Shown piece by piece: positions 8,669 through 17,800 of a stretch of DNA of 64,000 bases. Within the stretch, counting starts at the first letter, position 1. Each line of letters begins with the position of its first letter. This stretch comes from CAZELM01 sp964512995. GTDB taxonomy: Bacteria > CSSED10-310. A program made the translations under genes and the position numbers. Where the stretch lies: the NCBI GenBank assembly GCA_964512995.1, contig CAZELM010000004.1, forward strand, positions 62,001 through 126,000, in the 5' to 3' direction. Under the pieces are notes generated by a model. That model did not search any database. It was given only the letters and a program-made list of their open reading frames with translations, and had not been told where the DNA came from.

Positions 8669-8945
8669 CTGTTTCTCCCTGCCGATCTTCCGTTGGAGTA
8701 CGATCAATGAGTGTAATAACATACAGGCAGAGCCGTCAACGCCCATCACTCAAAATGATCATCCGCCAGCCGATCCAGTCAAAAACACACGGATGCCATT
8801 GATATATAACGCCGTGCTATCATTGGATCACTTCCCTGACTGACAGGAGCGTTTGAAAAGTTTTGAATGAACCACTAAAGTGTTCTGCGATAATCAGAAT
8901 CCTGTGGCTCAGGATTGATTCTGACATTTCGTAAAGGAGTTCCGC

Positions 8946-9317
8946 GTGCATTTCATTTATCTGATCATCGCACTGGTTCTGAATGCCATTGCAAACATTC
9001 TGATGAAACTGGCCAATGTCCGATGTTCGCTGCCACCGACCGCGCCGACACATGATAAAATAATAGAATTATATCTATCCTGGCCATTCCTTACCGGGTT
9101 ATGCGCATTCGGATTAAACCTGCTGTTTTATACTCAGGCACTGAACAAAATGGCATTATCCATCGCCTATCCACTCATGACCGGAACCGGGTTTGCCATC
9201 ATCGGCATCTTTGAATACTTCATATTTTCTCAGCGGTTATCGCTTCTTCAGATATTTGGAATCATCCTGATTCTGATTGGAATCATTCTGGTAGCCCAGA
9301 AAGGTGTCTCCGTATGA
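8946..9317 (+). CDS. Small EamA/SMR-type four-helix membrane protein
   Basis: A 123-residue inner membrane protein with four predicted helices (about 3-20, 47-65, 72-90, 100-117). The pattern YLIIALVLNAIANILMKLA at the start and AYPLMTGTGFAIIGIFEYFIF in helix 3 resembles small drug/metabolite transporter halves such as ArnE/EmrE-like proteins, which work as dimers. It lacks the EmrE-type membrane Glu at the usual place in helix 1, so transport substrate is open. The start is GTG, with AAAGGAG five bases upstream. Its stop overlaps the ATG of the serine hydrolase by four bases (ATGA), so the two are probably translationally coupled. Confidence 0.8.
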   Translation: MHFIYLIIALVLNAIANILMKLANVRCSLPPTAPTHDKIIELYLSWPFLTGLCAFGLNLLFYTQALNKMALSIAYPLMTGTGFAIIGIFEYFIFSQRLSLLQIFGIILILIGIILVAQKGVSV

Positions 9318-10429
9318 TCGATGCACGGTTCAGGCCGGTTATCGAATTTTTAGAGGAGTATCGATTGCAGGATTATTTTCCGGGAGCCGCTGTATCCATA
9401 TCGGAGAAAAGTCATATCCTGCTGGAAGCTGGAATCGGCCGGCTGGAGCCTTTGGATAGCGCTCCGGAGGTCCAAACCAAAACGTTATTTGATCTGGCTT
9501 CACTGACCAAGCCCATCGCCGTGTCAACCGCTGTTCTGATGCTGATGGAAAAACAGTTACTTGCATTCCATGATCCGATCGCCATGTATCTTCCGGAGTT
9601 TAAACACACGGACAAACAAGATCTCACTGTGTTCCAGTTATTAACCCATACCTCCGGATTGCCTGCATGGCGACCGCTCTATATCGCCGGTCACGGAATT
9701 TCATTGATGATGCAGGCATTGATTGAAACTCCGTTGGAAACAACTCCTGGGAGCACCGTCTGTTACAGTTGCCTTGGATTTATCATCCTTGCCGAGATCG
9801 TACGGCGGATCACCGGGAGCACTCTGAGTGAATTCTGTAATCGGACTATTTTTCTGCCTTTGCAGATGATCGACACATGCTTCAATCCACTACCTGCATT
9901 GCGCTTCCGAATCGCACCCACTGAAATGGGAAATACATACGAACGGTCCATGGCCGGCCTTTGTGCCGACCGATATCACGGGTGGCGGTCTCATCGATTG
10001 CAGGGTGAAGTCCACGATGGGAATTCCCATGCTTTATATGGAGAGGGCGGGAACGCGGGACTTTTTTCAACGGTCCGGGATGTCATGCAGTTTGGACAAT
10101 GGATGCTCAATTGGGGAACTTTCGGTCAAATGCAATTGCTCGACGCGGAAACGATCCGGCTTGCCATCACCGACTATACACCATGGAGTGACTACCATCG
10201 GGGATTGGGCTGGCAGATCGCCCATTCCGCATATTCTGCCGGGAATCGTCTTTCCGCCAATGCATTTGGCCATACTGGATTTACAGGCACCAGTTTATGG
10301 ATTGACCCGGAAAAGCAGCTAACCGTTGTTTTGCTGACCAATCGCGTTTTTTTCGGTGGGGATGGCAGCCGTTTCGGAGCCATCCGGGGGCCATTCCATG
10401 ATCTGATTATTGATTGCTGTACGAAGTGA
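9314..10429 (+). CDS. Serine hydrolase of the beta-lactamase/DD-peptidase family
   Basis: A 371-residue class C beta-lactamase-fold protein (PF00144). The nucleophile motif SLTK is at 63-66 (DLASLTKPIAV), LTHTSGLPAWRP follows at about 110-121, and the third motif HTG is in FGHTGFTGTSLWIDP near residue 318. The second motif, usually YSN or YAN, reads YSC at 151-153, so the Asn is replaced. No clear signal peptide is visible, hence probably cytoplasmic or exported by another route. Family members include esterases, D-aminopeptidases and penicillin-binding proteins; none can be preferred. It overlaps the small membrane protein gene by four bases, suggesting a joint function. Confidence 0.87.
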   Translation: MIDARFRPVIEFLEEYRLQDYFPGAAVSISEKSHILLEAGIGRLEPLDSAPEVQTKTLFDLASLTKPIAVSTAVLMLMEKQLLAFHDPIAMYLPEFKHTDKQDLTVFQLLTHTSGLPAWRPLYIAGHGISLMMQALIETPLETTPGSTVCYSCLGFIILAEIVRRITGSTLSEFCNRTIFLPLQMIDTCFNPLPALRFRIAPTEMGNTYERSMAGLCADRYHGWRSHRLQGEVHDGNSHALYGEGGNAGLFSTVRDVMQFGQWMLNWGTFGQMQLLDAETIRLAITDYTPWSDYHRGLGWQIAHSAYSAGNRLSANAFGHTGFTGTSLWIDPEKQLTVVLLTNRVFFGGDGSRFGAIRGPFHDLIIDCCTK

Positions 10430-10443
10430 TCTGAGAACAGTAC

Positions 10444-12060
10444 TCAATTCCATGCCACCTGATATAGTGCCGCTGAGGAATCACCTGCAATACGGATGAT
10501 CGGAAGATCCTCCGGCAGGGGTCCCAGTTTCTGCTCATGGGGGCCATACCACACATAACGGATATGATATTTCCTCAGGAGATCCAGCCGAAACTCCGTC
10601 TTCGAATCCGGATTGTAAAATGTCTCCAACTCCTGAATCTTTTTTCCTTTATCTGGAGTTGTTCCCCAGTGTCCCAGAAAGACATTGTGAAGAGCCAGCC
10701 AGCCTATTTTGTTCCCGGTATCGCGATTGACCAGGACATTTCCTGGCGACAACTCTCGAAGCACCTTGACTAATTCATATTCTGATCGATCCATATACAA
10801 TGATGTCGGCCAGACATCCGCTGCGGTCTGCTTACTGACCGTGCAGACAGTATCGATATTGTTGATCAAAGAACCCAGAAAAATAATACCGATCAGGAGA
10901 TATCCCAATTTTCGGCGATGGCGGATCAGATCGGCAAGAGAGACCGCACTGAAAATGGCCAACGGTACATGGACCATATGCTGGAACAGAAGCCCTGACA
11001 TTTGTGCAAAATGAGCGAAATACTCGGCGCTGACCAGCCAACCCAACATCATGACATAAATCGGAGATCGTGTTTTCAGGCTGTGAAAGATTCCCCAGAT
11101 GCCGAACACCATCAGCAATCCATACCGAAATGGATATGTCCAATAGGGTTCCACTGATTGAGGGATCTGATATTGCCTGATAATGTTGGCGGTCATGGGA
11201 TCTGTTTTCATCCAAAGGATATACCCGCCGAGGATCAAAAATGGGAGGCAGTATGGTGTCATCTGCCGCCATTTCAGTAACAGACTCCTTAATCCACCAA
11301 CCGTTCTCACAGGAATCAACGCCGTTGCAGCCATCGCGGCATAAGCTGGGATCGCGCTATTGGGATGCACTGCCCATAGAATGAGGATCAGGCATCCGAT
11401 ACCCGCCATTCGGGATCTGTTCCGGATAGATTCCTCCTGAGCCAGCCAATGACACAGCACCATCGCCAACCAGATACCCGCAATTTTCAAGGGATTGTGA
11501 AACGAGTTGAACGTCGAGAACCCATCCATCCAGAAATTTTTCATTCTGGGTAGCTGAATATGGATTGGTAAATTCCATGCACCCGTTGGTAATGAAGCCA
11601 GGTTCATGACAAAATTCAATACTGGATTTACAAAGCTTTCCATTCCAGAAGAAAATAAAATCAGCAAGAATGCGAGCCGACGCTCGCATCGATCCGCTAT
11701 CCAGGCACACAGGAATTGATGGACAAAACAAATGAATCCCATTCCAACCACCAAACCTGACAGAAGCCACAGGTGCTGACCGGGAATCCCGGTCAATTTT
11801 CTGATGAATCCCAGAATCGTGAAATAAAGAACGATCATCCTGGGTTTCTGAGGCTCTACAGTGGAATAGTCTTCATAGATAATTCGATTGAATTCTACAG
11901 TCTGTTCAATAAAACTGCCATACCGATGAAAATCGTCAGACCGAATCCATCCCAGAAATACCCGATCCGAATTGGCGCTGGTGAGGTAGCCGATTGCGAC
12001 CGGGATACACCAGCTCAACGGAATGATTGCTGCGAAAAAATATACGATTCGCTTTGGCAT
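10444..12060 (-). CDS. Polytopic membrane protein, possibly GT-C glycosyltransferase-like
   Basis: A 538-residue integral membrane protein. About ten to twelve hydrophobic helices can be read, with a first helix at 5-25, a periplasmic loop at about 30-70 that holds acidic pairs (RSDDFHRYGSF), and a soluble C-terminal region from about 430 containing LRELSPGNVLVNRDTG and YVWYGPHE. This layout, many helices with an acidic first loop and a C-terminal soluble part speaking of residue-level surface enzymes, resembles GT-C type lipid-linked sugar transferases, but no family motif is certain. It is divergent from the atp genes and converges with the serine hydrolase, 14 bases apart. Function unassigned. 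Confidence 0.7.
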   Translation of the reverse strand: MPKRIVYFFAAIIPLSWCIPVAIGYLTSANSDRVFLGWIRSDDFHRYGSFIEQTVEFNRIIYEDYSTVEPQKPRMIVLYFTILGFIRKLTGIPGQHLWLLSGLVVGMGFICFVHQFLCAWIADRCERRLAFLLILFSSGMESFVNPVLNFVMNLASLPTGAWNLPIHIQLPRMKNFWMDGFSTFNSFHNPLKIAGIWLAMVLCHWLAQEESIRNRSRMAGIGCLILILWAVHPNSAIPAYAAMAATALIPVRTVGGLRSLLLKWRQMTPYCLPFLILGGYILWMKTDPMTANIIRQYQIPQSVEPYWTYPFRYGLLMVFGIWGIFHSLKTRSPIYVMMLGWLVSAEYFAHFAQMSGLLFQHMVHVPLAIFSAVSLADLIRHRRKLGYLLIGIIFLGSLINNIDTVCTVSKQTAADVWPTSLYMDRSEYELVKVLRELSPGNVLVNRDTGNKIGWLALHNVFLGHWGTTPDKGKKIQELETFYNPDSKTEFRLDLLRKYHIRYVWYGPHEQKLGPLPEDLPIIRIAGDSSAALYQVAWN

Positions 12061-12148
12061 GAAAAAATGATTCTCAGGATTGCCCCATCATTCTCAGGGT
12101 GTTATTCTTCGATATCCGTTGCCCAGGATCTCTATGGAGGGCGTTGGA

Positions 12149-12412
12149 ATGGATCCCAGAAATCCCATAGTTTCGGATCATAATCACAACGATCCGGGAA
12201 CTCAACCGGAATCTCCCTGGCGTACAACCGCTCGTATGGCATCCGTTGGGATTGAATTTGCAGGTTGTATCGTGATTGGACTGGGGTTGGGTGTCTGGAT
12301 TGATTCGGTGTTTTCTGTGGAACCTTGGGGAATGCTGACAGGATTAATCCTTGGTATTGGAGCAGCTTTTCGAATACTCGTTCGCTTGGTCCGGCGGTTG
12401 AAACAAGGATGA
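12149..12412 (+). CDS. atpZ: AtpZ-like protein of the ATP synthase operon
   Basis: An 87-residue protein with two membrane helices (about 33-53 and 60-75) in the pattern GIEFAGCIVIGLGLGVWIDSVF, then a Gly-rich turn and GLILGIGAAFRILVRLVRR, the AtpZ/AtpI small-subunit signature (PF09527). In alkaliphilic Bacillus, AtpZ and AtpI have been linked to Mg2+ uptake for the ATP synthase. The start is placed at 12149 because GGAGG lies eight bases upstream; earlier in-frame ATGs at 12080 and 12134 lack this. It is the first gene of atpZ-atpI-atpB-atpE, seven bases before atpI. Confidence 0.83.
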   Translation: MDPRNPIVSDHNHNDPGTQPESPWRTTARMASVGIEFAGCIVIGLGLGVWIDSVFSVEPWGMLTGLILGIGAAFRILVRLVRRLKQG

Positions 12413-12419
12413 TAAACAA

Positions 12420-12803
12420 ATGATCCGACGGGTTATTATTTTTGGAGCATTGGTCATAATAGGGATGGCCATTGCTGCATCGATCCTCTCCGGTGGAGCT
12501 GTTGCATTTGGTGTTTTAGCAGGCGGGACACTTATCGCGGCAGATTACGGATTGATCGCCCTGATCATCGATAGGTTAATCAAACCGGACTTTCGAACAG
12601 CCAGCCCCATCTGGGTGATTGGTTTTTTTTTCAAGCTTTTATTTTTAGGAGCAGTGCTTTATTATCTGATCGCAAAACTCAAAATCAATGGGTTGGGCAT
12701 TATTTTGGGATTTACCGGTTTTATTTTCGTGATATTGACCATTGGATTGATTCATCTCAGTCAAATGAAAAAAAAGGATGAAACATGTCGGGAAGTGGAA
12801 TAG
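12420..12803 (+). CDS. atpI: ATP synthase protein I (AtpI-like)
   Basis: A 127-residue protein with four hydrophobic segments (about 5-22, 28-50, 66-86, 92-112), matching the ATP synthase I chain family. AtpI aids assembly of the c-ring in several bacteria and is not part of the mature enzyme. The stop overlaps the atpB start by 19 bases, so the two are translationally coupled. Sequence conservation in this family is low, so the call leans on size, topology and position in front of atpB. Confidence 0.82.
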   Translation: MIRRVIIFGALVIIGMAIAASILSGGAVAFGVLAGGTLIAADYGLIALIIDRLIKPDFRTASPIWVIGFFFKLLFLGAVLYYLIAKLKINGLGIILGFTGFIFVILTIGLIHLSQMKKKDETCREVE

Positions 12804-13495
12804 AGCATACATTGTGGATCACCCAAAAAATAAACGCGATGCTGGGATTGAACAGCGAACCTCCTGCAATTCCAGATCATGTGGTTATGAGCGTATGCGT
12901 GGGAGGCATTTTGATCGGAATATCACTCCTCACTCGTAAGAATCTGAAACTCGTCCCGACTGGTCCTCAGAACGCAATCGAAATGATATTTGAAGCCCTG
13001 AACAATCTGTTGATTTCCATCATCGGACCCAAAGGGCCACGGTATTTCCCCATCATAGCGACATTGGCGTTGTTTATCCTGTTCGGCAACCTCATCGGAC
13101 TCGTTCCATTCTGCAAATCGCCGACAAGCAATCTCAATGTCACACTCTCATGTGCAATTGTTATTTTTATCTACTATCATTGGCAGGGTATCAAAGAACA
13201 GGGTTTGGTAAAATACCTGAAACACTTCGCCGGACCAATGCCCTTTCTGGCAATATTGATGTTTCCGTTGGAGATTATCAGTCACCTGGCACGTGTGATG
13301 TCTCTATCGATTCGTTTATTTGGAAATATAATGGGAGAGGATATTATTATCATCATATTGTTTATGCTGTTACCATATATCGTTCCGATTCCCATGATGA
13401 TATTTGCAATTTTTACATCGGTTTTACAGGCGTTCATTTTTTCGATGTTATCGATGATGTATATCGCCGGAGCTGTTGCAGATGAAGGACATTGA
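12785..13495 (+). CDS. atpB: F-type ATP synthase subunit a
   Basis: A 236-residue Fo stator channel subunit. The essential Arg is R177 in MSLSIRLFGNIMGE. Other conserved features are PTGPQNAIE at about 59-67, FILFGNLIGLVPF near 96-108 and SHLARVMSLS before the Arg helix. It partners the c-ring to carry ions across the inner membrane. It overlaps atpI and is followed after 71 bases by atpE. The genes for b, delta and the F1 sector do not follow, so the Fo genes a and c are split from the rest, an arrangement known from Deltaproteobacteria and other groups. Confidence 0.97.
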   Translation: MSGSGIEHTLWITQKINAMLGLNSEPPAIPDHVVMSVCVGGILIGISLLTRKNLKLVPTGPQNAIEMIFEALNNLLISIIGPKGPRYFPIIATLALFILFGNLIGLVPFCKSPTSNLNVTLSCAIVIFIYYHWQGIKEQGLVKYLKHFAGPMPFLAILMFPLEIISHLARVMSLSIRLFGNIMGEDIIIIILFMLLPYIVPIPMMIFAIFTSVLQAFIFSMLSMMYIAGAVADEGH

Positions 13496-13566
13496 CGATT
13501 AGCCAAAAATGTTCGGCTTACTCAAATACAAGCATGATGCTGTTCTGTTAGGAAGGAGCAAGAAAT

Positions 13567-13911
13567 ATGAATCGAATGATACGGACACTGACATTGGTGG
13601 GGCTGTCAACCGTTCTCTTAACGGGTGGCGTTTGGGCCGCGGAAGGTGGCAATGGATTGAGTGATCAGGCAGTATTCTTCAGTGTGGTGGCAATAGCCTG
13701 TGCATTTGCAATGGCAATCGCCTCCAGTTTTTGCGGAATCGCCCAATCAAAAGCCATTGCCAATGCGATGGATGCTATTGCCAGACAACCCAGTGCATAC
13801 AAGGATATCCAGATGCTCTTGATTATTGGACTGGCACTGATAGAGTCTCTGGCACTTTACACACTCGTTGTCGCGCTGATCTTCATTTTCGCTCCACCTT
13901 TCGGAGCATAA
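13567..13911 (+). CDS. atpE: F-type ATP synthase subunit c, likely Na+-type, with signal-like leader
   Basis: A 114-residue precursor. The mature hairpin of about 80 residues has helix 1 at about 35-66, the polar loop IARQP at 71-75 and helix 2 at 82-110 with the ion-binding Glu93. Aligned on ARQP, Q60 sits where Ilyobacter Q32 lies, and E93-S94 and Y98 match E65-S66 and Y70 of the Na+ site; T67 is Leu here. The first 25 residues (MNRMIRTLTL...GVWAAEGG) look like a cleavable signal peptide, a feature also described for some other bacterial c-subunits such as Aquifex. GGAAGGAG precedes the ATG. Ion choice is an inference. Confidence 0.95.
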   Translation: MNRMIRTLTLVGLSTVLLTGGVWAAEGGNGLSDQAVFFSVVAIACAFAMAIASSFCGIAQSKAIANAMDAIARQPSAYKDIQMLLIIGLALIESLALYTLVVALIFIFAPPFGA

Positions 13912-14119
13912 CACCTGGAAGGAACCCGACGATAAGGTCTTACTTCTTGGACAGTCAAGCAGGGAGTTGATCTACTGTTTACACCAGAATCACAGGAATT
14001 GACCAGAGAAGTTGTGGCTTTATGATTATCCGGAACTATTTTCATCCAGGTGTTGTTACATCTGAGTTTGACTGGACGCTGGATATCATAAAATCACTGA
14101 ACAATTGGGTAGAAATATT

Positions 14120-14857
14120 ATGTCTCGAAAAAGTTCTTCCTTTCTGATGCCGTTTGGCGTTTCATTTATTGTCAGCTTAGTAGCTGGATTATCTATTCTG
14201 TATTTTGGATTCTACCAGAAAAAGATAAGTGCATATCAATCGTTTATTGCAGAAGCGACTGCTGACAAACATATTGCGCCTTCAAAAGATTTTATCATCG
14301 ACGAATCCGGAATACATCGGGGAGAATCCCAGAATGGGATGATGATTGATGAATCCGGAGTGGAACGGGGAACAGGCGCGGAACCGATTCATCAAAAAGA
14401 AACACCATCCGAGACAACTCCCGGAAAAAACAATCCTGATACTTCAGTAACGCCCAATAAATCCGCCGATTCGAAATCGCCGATTACAACGACTCCCAAA
14501 AATGCGGATCAGACAGATGAAATCGGAGCCAAGTCATCGGGGCGACGACCCAAATCACCCGCTCGTCCCAAACGTACCCCAAGACCGCCATCGCCGAAAC
14601 AACGGACATCGCAGATAACTCCCCAAAAGGATATCCCAACAAATCCACCGGCTGAATCCGAAGATAACCCGGAAATCAATGATGGGCAGCAAAAAGATCC
14701 TGTTCATATCGATGATCCTCAGATGGAAGATAATCCGATTATACGGGCGCTGAAACAAGCGAGTGAAAACCAGAAGGATCTGCCACCAGAAGATCGCCCA
14801 CCTCAGACGCCACGGAATCCATTTGAATTTTTGCTTAAAGACGACGATTCCCAATAG
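14120..14857 (+). CDS. Membrane-anchored proline-rich protein of unknown function
   Basis: A 245-residue protein with one N-terminal membrane helix (about 8-30, FLMPFGVSFIVSLVAGLSIL) and a long, hydrophilic, Pro/Lys/Asp-rich tail that should be disordered. A short internal duplication is visible: DFIIDESGIHRGE at about 58-70 and MMIDESGVERGTG just after. No family is recognised. The start is put at the ATG at 14120; a TTG at 14105 would add five residues, and neither has a strong ribosome binding site. Its stop TAG shares a base with the GTG start of the DUF6079 ATPase, so the pair is almost certainly co-translated. It may anchor or recruit that ATPase, which is inference from the coupling alone. 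Confidence 0.75.
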   Translation: MSRKSSSFLMPFGVSFIVSLVAGLSILYFGFYQKKISAYQSFIAEATADKHIAPSKDFIIDESGIHRGESQNGMMIDESGVERGTGAEPIHQKETPSETTPGKNNPDTSVTPNKSADSKSPITTTPKNADQTDEIGAKSSGRRPKSPARPKRTPRPPSPKQRTSQITPQKDIPTNPPAESEDNPEINDGQQKDPVHIDDPQMEDNPIIRALKQASENQKDLPPEDRPPQTPRNPFEFLLKDDDSQ

Positions 14858-17800
14858 TGAATATCGCTCCAATAAAAATCGGCGATCTGATTGATGTTCC
14901 GGATCTGAGAACGGTTATCGAGCTGTCTGACACGCGGGATCTCGATCCGGATGATCCAGAGGGACGGACTGTCCTGGAGTTACTCCTGCAGTCCTTCATC
15001 ATTACCGATGATATCAAAGCAATCCTGCTCGTCATCCTGCAAACGATGCTCCAAGGCAAAGGAAAAGGATTCTTCATTGCCGGAAATTACGGTTCTGGAA
15101 AAAGTCATCTTCTCTCCATCATCGCACTTCTGACTCGTCACACCTGGGCATGGGCAGGTATTGGACAACAGGATGCCCAAATCGCAAACCTGGCGGACGG
15201 ATTTCGGAAAAAACGGTTTCTGTCGGTATTGATTCCGTTGACTGATTTCGGGCGCGATCTCACACTGGAAGAGATCGTATGGGGAGCCATCGAAGTGACC
15301 ACAGCGATGGCGGGTGTACCGCTGGCTTTGTCACATACCGAAAAATTTCTGAGCCTTTTCGAGAAATACATCGCCCCTGTCCATCAAAAGGAGTTCCGGG
15401 CGTATCTCGAACGGCGGATCGGCAGGGAATACTCCTGGGAACGAATCCGGAGAGAAGATTCTGCGGCCGCTCATACACTTCTTCTGCAATTTCTTCAGGA
15501 ACGGGGAGACGCCATTCCATTTCGTGTGATCCCCGATCATCGAACGGCCATCCAGGATCTGACCACCGGATTGCGCGCCGCCGGGTGGGATGGCATTCTG
15601 ATCATTCTGGATGAGCTGTCTGAATTTCTCAAATCCAAGCCGGATCCCCAATCACTGAATGAAGATGCTCGATTTCTTCAGTTTATGGGAGAGAGTTCTG
15701 CGCATCATCCGTTGTGGATCATCGGCGCACTTCAGGAAGCGCTGGAACGTACGGGAGAGATTCGGGAAACCGTATTTAAAAAAATAAAAGACCGCTACCA
15801 CTCCCGCCTGCGTCTTTCCACTCGACACCTCAAGGAGCTGGTATCAAAACGCTTGATTGTCCGCAAACATCCAGAGGCTGCTGCTTACATCCAGAATGTA
15901 TACACATCCCTTCAACGGTCATTCAATAAAATACCCATTTCGCTTCAGGAGTTTATTGAAATTTACCCCATCCATCCGGAAACATTGGAGATTCTGGATA
16001 AAAATTCCGACCTGTTCAGCCGCCACCGTGGAATTGTGGATTTTCTGACCACACGGATACGCGGCCGACCCGAGTCCCAGATTGCGGGATTACTCCATGA
16101 ACCCATCGACCATCTCCTGACTCCAGACATCATTTATGATCATTTTCAGGATCATGTCGCAGAGTCAATGGAATACTCTGGATATTTCCGTCTTTTTCAA
16201 AGTCATTTTATCCCCAAAATTCGGAGTGTCATGGCAACCCCTGCCGATCAGCAGTCCGCATTGCGACTTATAAAAATACTGATCTTACTGGCTATCACAC
16301 CAATAAAGGAAACACGTACCGTGCAGGAACTGGCCAACATGATCCTGTATTGCGCTCTCGATCCCTCATTGCCTGCCGGTGATCTCAATTATGAATATTT
16401 CTTTGAAAACATCGTCAATGTTCTACACACACGAGTCGGTCATTTAAAGATTACTACCGGGAAATCATCCCTTGATCATATCATTACATTGGATCTCCAG
16501 TCAGATCTTTCTGAAATACTGGAGAATCGAATTCGCCGGATCATCTCCGAAGTATCTCCACTGACTGCGGAAGTTTTGCGCAGCATCTATTCCAGCATGT
16601 CACATGGCGTGTTCCCGATGGCGATTTTTCTCGACCGGGTATCGCTCCGGGATGGTATCCGATGGCAAAACACATTTCGAAAAATTGCCATTCAACTGAT
16701 ACATCTGGGCAACCTTACGCAATCCAATCAGGAAAACCTGCGAAACCAAATCCGCACCGGTCAGATCGATTTCGTCCTGACGTTTTGTTGGTTGGGTGAT
16801 ATTGACGAACAGCGAGTGGCTGCTCAAAAATTCCTCGCCAGAGAGCCGGAATCCGTGGCGGCAGCTTGGGGATTCTGCATTCCAAATATGCCGGAACATA
16901 CAGATTCCTTTTATCCTTTCCTGGAAGCATACGCCTGCTGGAAACTGATCTCCGAACTGACCAACGACCCATCGGATCAGGCGACCCAATTACTGGGAAT
17001 GGTCAAAGAGCGAATGAACCGGCAGATAACTCAAACGCATTCCATTATCACGCACTGTTATCAGCATGGGGAGTTGTTCACGGTATCGGGCAGGCAGATT
17101 CTGGCACCAAATCAAAAATGTGACCACTTTGATCAGTGGGCGGCCTATTCGATTAAAACCGCGCTTTCACAACGATTTACCATGCATCACCTCGTAGCGC
17201 CAAGAATCGATTTCAGCGGCCGGATTCTATCTGAATTATTATTGGAGCGATTGATTGTTCCGGGAAAGACGACAGAACCGAAAACCAGACGCGACGAATC
17301 ACTCGAAACCGCTTTGGCTTCCATCGCGCTTCCTCTGGCACTCGTCCGAAAGGAAGCAGGCACCTATTTCCTGACTCCAAATCCCAAACGCTGTCCAGCG
17401 GCCAAAGCGATCATGAATCTGATGCCTCCGGATGAAGGGATCGACATGAGCATTACGGACCGATCCGTCTCCCTGGAATCGATCTTTCAAACACTGGCGA
17501 CATCATCACTCGGAATATCCAGACCGGTTTTTGAATTGACACTGGTCTCACTGATCCGGAAAGGTTATCTGACACCTCTGCAGCAGTCCGTTGTGATTCC
17601 TTTCAATCTTATCCGTCTCCCGATTTCGGGTGAATTTGACCGTGTCATGCGCGGCCGCATTATTCCACCCCGGTACCGACCGGCATTTGCATTGATGTAC
17701 CGCTTGCTTATCCGAAAACAATTGAAGGATTTGGATCTGGATGTTCAGGATGATTTATGGAATCGGATCCGGGATTACTTTTCAGAGTGGCAAGACAAAT

